Origin: CAZNPU01 sp964575335
GTDB lineage: Bacteria; Planctomycetota; Phycisphaerae; Phycisphaerales; SM1A02
Assembly: GCA_964575335.1 (NCBI GenBank)
Contig: CAZNPU010000028.1
Span: 1 to 46,919 of the forward strand
Length of the DNA: 46,919 nt
Reading direction: 5' to 3'
This document shows positions 43,247 through 46,919 of this stretch, piece after piece (the first letter of the stretch is position 1; each line of letters starts with the position of its first letter). The position numbers were made by a program, and so were the translations under genes. The notes below the pieces were generated by a model, which saw only the letters and a list, made by a program, of their open reading frames with translations, was not told the origin of the DNA and did not search any database.

Positions 43247-44778
43247 CCTGCAATTCCAGTCACCATTCCAATATCAGTCGAATTGTGGGGTTCGTCGGTC
43301 CAATGATCCTCGCAGGCGCCGCCTTCGCTGGGCGAACGACCCTGGTCAGTGTGGGCACGGGCGGCACACCGCCGAACTGCGGCGCGGTCGAAACGCATTG
43401 CTACAGCGTTCAGCCTGACATCACGCCTGATGGGCGTTATGTCGTGTTCTCCAGCGTGGCGCAGAACATTACCGACCCGCCCCATACTCCGACCCCCATA
43501 CTGCAGATTCTGATTCACGATCGGCTGACCTGCACCACCACACGCATCTCCGAGACCGCAACAGGTCAACCGGCTGACAAGCCCTGCAACGATCCGTCGA
43601 TCTCCGCTGACGGGCAATTCGTCGTATTCACCAGCGGCGCAAGCAATCTCTGGCCGGGCGTGCCGAATCTCATTAATCAGATCTATCTCTGGGACGCTGC
43701 GACGAACACGATCGAGCTGATCAGCAAGTCTGCTGCCGGCGTGCCGGGCACGCAGGCCTCCGCAGTTCCGACGATTTCCGATGATGGCCGATGGATCGTC
43801 TTCCAGAGCGATGCTCCGAACCTCGTACCCGGCGATACCAACAATCAGCCCGACATCTTCCTCTACGACCGCCATACCTCGACGCTCAAGCGCGTCAATC
43901 TCACGCCTCTTGGCCAGCAGGCCAACGGCGCGTCGCGCCGGCCGTCCATGTCGCCCGACGGTCGATACATCGTTTTCGATTCAACAGCGCAGAACCTCAC
44001 CTCGATTCCCACCAACAACGTTCCTCAGGTCTTTGTGCTCGATCGTGACAGCGATGGCAACGGAATCTACGACGAGCCTGGGAAGACATCGCTGACGCTT
44101 GCGAGCGTGAACAACAGTGGCGAACCATCCAACGGCTTTGCATCCTGGGGTGTGATCTCACCTGACGGCCGACTCGTGGCATTTTCAGGCTCCAATACCG
44201 CGACCAACCTCGTGCCCGGCGATACCAACAACGCCACGGACGTGTTTGTTCGCAATCTTGAAACCGGCACGACCACGCGTGCCAACGTCCGCCCCAACGG
44301 CGAACAGTCTGCCGCCAGCGCGTATTTCCCCTTCAGCTTCTCAGCTGATGGACGATATCTCACCTTCCACAGCGCAGCGCAAGACCTCATCGAGGGCGGC
44401 CATAATGGTGCAACCCACATCTGGCGACGCGACCTGACAACCGGCGAGAACCTCATCATCTCGCGGAACTGGGCCGACGAGCTGGCTGACAACTCCAGCG
44501 AGGTCGGCGTGATTACGGCTGATGGCAATACTGTCGCCTTTACGAGCGCGGCGTACAACATGATTCCCGGCGGCACCACCAACCCCAATTGGGTCAATGT
44601 CTACGTGCGGCAGCTTCGCCCGACTGACCTCAATGGCGACAGTGTCGTCGATGTCAACGATCTGCTGCTGCTGATCGGTCAGTGGGGCTCCGGCGCGTGC
44701 GCCATTGCCGACGTCAATGGCGACAGTGTCGTCGACGTCAATGACCTGCTTGATCTCATCGGCGACTGGGGATCATGA
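43243..44778 (+). CDS. Secreted PD40/TolB-like propeller protein with dockerin-like tail
   Basis: A 511-residue exported protein. A signal peptide ends near residue 32 (MILAGAAFA). The body is a beta-propeller of about six PD40/TolB-type repeats, each with a core such as SPDGRYIVFDS, SADGQFVVFTS or SDDGRWIVFQS. The tail holds two near-identical calcium-loop repeats, DLNGDSVVDVNDLL and DVNGDSVVDVNDLL, each followed by LIGxWG. This is the dockerin-type-I-like end typical of planctomycete secreted proteins. It probably binds other surface proteins or calcium; the role is unknown. The ATG at 43243 has AAGGGAGAAG upstream; the frame is open from 43078. Confidence 0.87.
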   Translation: MTCNSSHHSNISRIVGFVGPMILAGAAFAGRTTLVSVGTGGTPPNCGAVETHCYSVQPDITPDGRYVVFSSVAQNITDPPHTPTPILQILIHDRLTCTTTRISETATGQPADKPCNDPSISADGQFVVFTSGASNLWPGVPNLINQIYLWDAATNTIELISKSAAGVPGTQASAVPTISDDGRWIVFQSDAPNLVPGDTNNQPDIFLYDRHTSTLKRVNLTPLGQQANGASRRPSMSPDGRYIVFDSTAQNLTSIPTNNVPQVFVLDRDSDGNGIYDEPGKTSLTLASVNNSGEPSNGFASWGVISPDGRLVAFSGSNTATNLVPGDTNNATDVFVRNLETGTTTRANVRPNGEQSAASAYFPFSFSADGRYLTFHSAAQDLIEGGHNGATHIWRRDLTTGENLIISRNWADELADNSSEVGVITADGNTVAFTSAAYNMIPGGTTNPNWVNVYVRQLRPTDLNGDSVVDVNDLLLLIGQWGSGACAIADVNGDSVVDVNDLLDLIGDWGS

Positions 44779-44836
44779 CAACCAAACCAAGCCGCTGCGT
44801 GCAATTCAACTCAACCCCCCTAGGAGGAGAAACATC

Positions 44837-45400
44837 ATGAACACACTTCGATTGTCCGCTCTCATTGGCGTCTGCGCGCTCGGCCTTGCGTGCAGCAGCG
44901 CATCAGCCGGGGTGTACGATCCAGCGCTCGATCAGGTCATCAGCATCAACGACGGCGATTCGTTCGATGTCACCGGCGCGCCGATTACCTTCTCCGTCAC
45001 GCTCGATCCTTCTGACAATCCCATTGTCGGCTTCAGCTTCGAAGGCACCATCTTCATCAATCCAACAGGATTCCCCGGCCTGCCTTCACACACACAGCTT
45101 CAAATCACTCTTCCCGACTCCAGCACCTACATCGTCGGCGGCACGACCGGCTTTGACAATCCCTGGGACTTCCAAAGCGCCGTCGACGCCAACCACGCTA
45201 CCTACCAGCACGGGCCTGATTTCAATCTCCCCGATCTTCTGCCCGGCGGAACCTGGCAGTTCACCTTCGTGCGCACCGCTGGTTTCGCCACCGCTTCCTG
45301 GAGCGATGTGACCATTACCCTTCACTCGATCCCATCGCCCGGAGCCGTGACGCTCCTGGCGATGGGAGTCATTGGCTCCCGGCGACGTCGTCGCGCATAA
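44837..45400 (+). CDS. Secreted protein with PEP-CTERM-like sorting tail
   Basis: A 187-residue exported beta-rich protein. A signal peptide ends near residue 25 (ACSSASAG). The C-terminus has the three-part form of a PEP-CTERM sorting signal: SIPSPGAVT, a hydrophobic stretch (LLAMGVIG) and an Arg cluster. The core PSPG replaces the more common PEP triplet. Such tails are thought to be cut by an exosortase, which is not in this window. The mature domain is not recognised. The ATG at 44837 has GGAGGA about 10 bases upstream. It lies 58 bases after the dockerin-tailed gene and probably shares its transcript, ending at a strong terminator. Confidence 0.85.
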   Translation: MNTLRLSALIGVCALGLACSSASAGVYDPALDQVISINDGDSFDVTGAPITFSVTLDPSDNPIVGFSFEGTIFINPTGFPGLPSHTQLQITLPDSSTYIVGGTTGFDNPWDFQSAVDANHATYQHGPDFNLPDLLPGGTWQFTFVRTAGFATASWSDVTITLHSIPSPGAVTLLAMGVIGSRRRRRA

Positions 45401-45432
45401 CTGCACGAACGCATCGCCCCCTTTTCTTCCAC

Positions 45433-45467
45433 ACATCGCCGACGGTACAAACGTCGGCGATGTTTTT
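45433..45467 (+). terminator. Strong Rho-independent terminator
   Basis: ACATCGCCGACG and CGTCGGCGATGT form a perfect 12-bp stem with a 7-base loop, followed by a run of five T. It lies 32 bases after the PEP-CTERM-like gene and is the best terminator in the window. Confidence 0.9.
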
Positions 45468-45555
45468 ATGCGCCTGCACCCCGTGCCACAACCGTGCAGC
45501 ATGCTTTTTGCCGCATGCGCACATGGACACACTTTGTTGCTGCAGGTCTTCGTTG

Positions 45556-46728
45556 ATGTCGCCCGGTTATAATCGCCTCGTGGAACATATCTTTGAACTG
45601 ACGCCAGAGCAGCTGGAGACAGTGTGCACCCAGCGCGGCATGCCGCGGTTTGTCGCTTCGCAGATTCTGGATTGGGTTTATCGCAAGGGCGTGGTGCAGT
45701 TTGAAGCGATGACCAATATCGCGATGCGCAATCGCCAGGCGCTTGCTGAAATGCTGGCAATCCACACCGGCCAACTGATCCGCCACCAGCTGGCCACCGA
45801 CGGCACGCAGAAGCTGCTTCTGCAATGGCCCCGCCATGCACAGCCTGCGACCAGTCTGCCGGTACTGATGCACGATCCCAAGCGCCAGACCGAGTGCGTG
45901 ATGATTCCCACGCCGCCTCCTAATGCACGCAAAACTGCGTGCGTCTCGAGTCAGATCGGCTGTCCGGTGGGCTGTCGCTTCTGCGCTTCGGGTCTGAGCG
46001 GACTCGATGGCAATCTCCGGACCGGGCAGATTGTTGAGCAGGTGCATCGCTTGAGCTTCGACGCTTCGATGCTCCACAACGAGCCGCAGCGCACTGCGAA
46101 TTCGGAGCATCGAACTGCCGCCGGCCGAATCACCAACGTGGTCTTCATGGGCATGGGCGAGCCGCTGGCCAACTTCAATGCCGTCACCGGCGCGATCCGC
46201 ATATTGAATGCCCCCTGGGGCATGGGCATCAGCGCGCGGAAAATCACCGTTTCAACCGTCGGCCTTCCTGCAGCCATTCGCAAACTTGTTGATTTCGAAT
46301 TGCCGGTCACGCTTGCGCTGAGTCTTCATGCACCGAACGATGAACTTCGCCGCCAGCTCATTCCCTGGGCGAACTACGCGACGATTGATGAGCTGCTTGA
46401 TGCGTGTGATGAGTACTTCCAGAAAACCGGCCGGGAGATCACACTGGAATATCTGCTGCTGCGCGGCGTGAACGATCAGCTCGAACATGCGCGCGAACTG
46501 GCAAGCCTTGCCAAACGCCTACGAGCCAACGTCAACCTCATTCGTTACAACGAAGTCAAGGGCCTGCCGTTTGACCGTCCCACGACCGATGATGTGCATG
46601 CGTTCCAGAAGCTGCTGCGCGAGAAGCGCATCAACGCACACCTGCGCGCCAGCCGCGGCCGCGACATCGCCGCTGCCTGCGGCCAACTGCGGCACGAACA
46701 TCACAAACACAACGCCGCAGCACAGTGA
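45556..46728 (+). CDS. rlmN: 23S rRNA (adenine-2503-C2)-methyltransferase
   Basis: A radical-SAM enzyme that methylates A2503 of 23S rRNA and A37 of some tRNAs. The 4Fe-4S motif CxxxCxxC is at Cys136, Cys140 and Cys143 (IGCPVGCRFC). VFMGMGEPLANF, VSTVGLPAAIRKL, LALSLHAPND and the catalytic Cys in RGRDIAAACGQL follow. An insertion of about 20 residues (HNEPQRTANSEHRTAAGR) lies between the cluster motif and VFMGMGEP. The start is ambiguous: ATG 45556 has only a weak AGG upstream, while GTG 45580 gives the normal family N-terminus and is directly preceded by TATAAT. No partner gene is on the strand. Confidence 0.95.
   Translation: MSPGYNRLVEHIFELTPEQLETVCTQRGMPRFVASQILDWVYRKGVVQFEAMTNIAMRNRQALAEMLAIHTGQLIRHQLATDGTQKLLLQWPRHAQPATSLPVLMHDPKRQTECVMIPTPPPNARKTACVSSQIGCPVGCRFCASGLSGLDGNLRTGQIVEQVHRLSFDASMLHNEPQRTANSEHRTAAGRITNVVFMGMGEPLANFNAVTGAIRILNAPWGMGISARKITVSTVGLPAAIRKLVDFELPVTLALSLHAPNDELRRQLIPWANYATIDELLDACDEYFQKTGREITLEYLLLRGVNDQLEHARELASLAKRLRANVNLIRYNEVKGLPFDRPTTDDVHAFQKLLREKRINAHLRASRGRDIAAACGQLRHEHHKHNAAAQ
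45568..45573 (+). promoter_or_regulatory. TATAAT box just before the rlmN GTG codon
   Basis: A perfect TATAAT ends 6 bases before the in-frame GTG at 45580. Initiation at the usual distance would begin at or near that GTG, giving a leaderless mRNA. No good -35 was seen. Confidence 0.35.
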
Positions 46729-46753
46729 ATGCTTTCGAGCGATGCCTAGAGCC

Positions 46754-46918
46754 TCATCCCAAATCTCTGCTGCCCCATCCGACGCGCTGCACACCTCTTG
46801 CAAACGCCTCTGGATGATTTACGAACAACTTATCAATTTTCGTGAACGCTTCGTCATGCTTTATGAACGCTTCATCATAATTCCTGAACGCTTTTTCATG
46901 ATTCCGGGACGCTTCCTC
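46754..46918 (-). CDS. C-terminal end of a heptad-repeat protein, cut by the window edge
   Basis: On the minus strand a frame enters from beyond the right edge and stops with TGA at 46754-46756. It reads six 7-residue units: EEASRNH, EKAFRNY, DEAFIKH, DEAFTKI, DKLFVNH and PEAFARG, then a non-repeated tail GVQRVGWGSRDLG. The pattern [DE]EAFxKH is amphipathic and would form a helix or coiled coil. The plus strand is also open here but gives a very hydrophobic peptide, so minus is preferred. No start is visible, and the family is unknown. It is convergent with rlmN, 26 bases from its stop. Confidence 0.45.
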   Translation of the reverse strand, partial: EEASRNHEKAFRNYDEAFIKHDEAFTKIDKLFVNHPEAFARGVQRVGWGSRDLG

Positions 46919-46919
46919 A
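46796..46919. repeat. 21-bp tandem repeat array running off the right edge
   Basis: The core GAACGCTT recurs at an exact 21-base period at 46844, 46865 and 46886, with degenerate units at 46823 and 46907 and one more weaker unit to the left. Being a multiple of three and varying mostly in a codon-like way on the minus strand, it fits a coding heptad repeat. Confidence 0.8.

Noticed and set aside
46796..46919. CRISPR array at the right edge
   Set aside because: The 21-base units are contiguous and degenerate, with no unique spacers; a tandem coding repeat fits better.

Overview
The window looks like chromosomal DNA of a planctomycete, most likely of the class Phycisphaerae. This is inferred from gene content, not from a marker gene: short dockerin-like tails built on a GDSVVDVNDLL unit, a PEP-CTERM-like tail with a PSPG core and an Arg-rich end, a DUF1573 protein, a large five-haem cytochrome next to a sorbosone-dehydrogenase-like propeller, and the HpnC-HpnD-HpnE squalene route. 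I see no integrase, transposase, CRISPR array or phage gene. Genes are mixed on both strands, with few long operons.

Layout. 1-3.6 kb: small membrane or hypothetical proteins and a DUF2934 protein, with a gene-poor stretch (1.75-2.59 kb) holding a G-quadruplex motif. 3.6-10 kb: housekeeping genes rnc (-), rpmH (+, with no rnpA beside it), aroK (-), DUF2203 (+), PilZ (-), a PerR-like regulator lacking its structural zinc site (-), ilvC (+), uppP (+, TTG start) and a CYTH protein (-). 10-13 kb: ligA and a small membrane protein (-). 13.4-14.7 kb: a TPR membrane protein. 15.1-20.6 kb (-): a sigma-region-4-like protein with a C-terminal membrane anchor, a five-haem cytochrome c and a secreted beta-propeller protein; the last two are coupled by an ATGA overlap. 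20.8-26.5 kb: dacB, ribE, a PQQ-propeller lipoprotein and purH. 26.8-29.1 kb (-): tRNA-Lys, ispD and a DUF1573 protein. 29.4-33.5 kb: a 1374-residue CHASE-GAF-PAS-PAS-PAS histidine kinase with a degenerate receiver-like tail, followed by paired hairpin repeats and tRNA-Leu. 33.9-36.5 kb: a soluble-transhydrogenase homologue and a D-lactate dehydrogenase. 36.6-39.9 kb (-): hpnC-hpnD-hpnE, both junctions ATGA overlaps, divergent from ispH. 41.2-42.5 kb: a conserved unknown protein (-). 42.7-45.4 kb: three secreted-protein units (a probably decayed one, a PD40/dockerin-like one and a PEP-CTERM-like one). 45.6-46.7 kb: rlmN. The right edge holds a 21-bp tandem array that probably encodes heptad repeats of a gene running in from beyond the window.

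Themes. Isoprenoid metabolism recurs: ispD and ispH (MEP pathway), hpnCDE (squalene) and uppP (undecaprenyl carrier recycling). The cytochrome/propeller pair suggests a periplasmic or membrane-anchored electron-transfer or sugar-oxidation module. The most unusual items are the truncated membrane-anchored sigma-like protein beside that module, the PerR-like protein with a retained regulatory site but no Cys4 zinc site, the decayed PEP-CTERM unit and the edge heptad array. All functions are read from motifs by eye; no database search was run.
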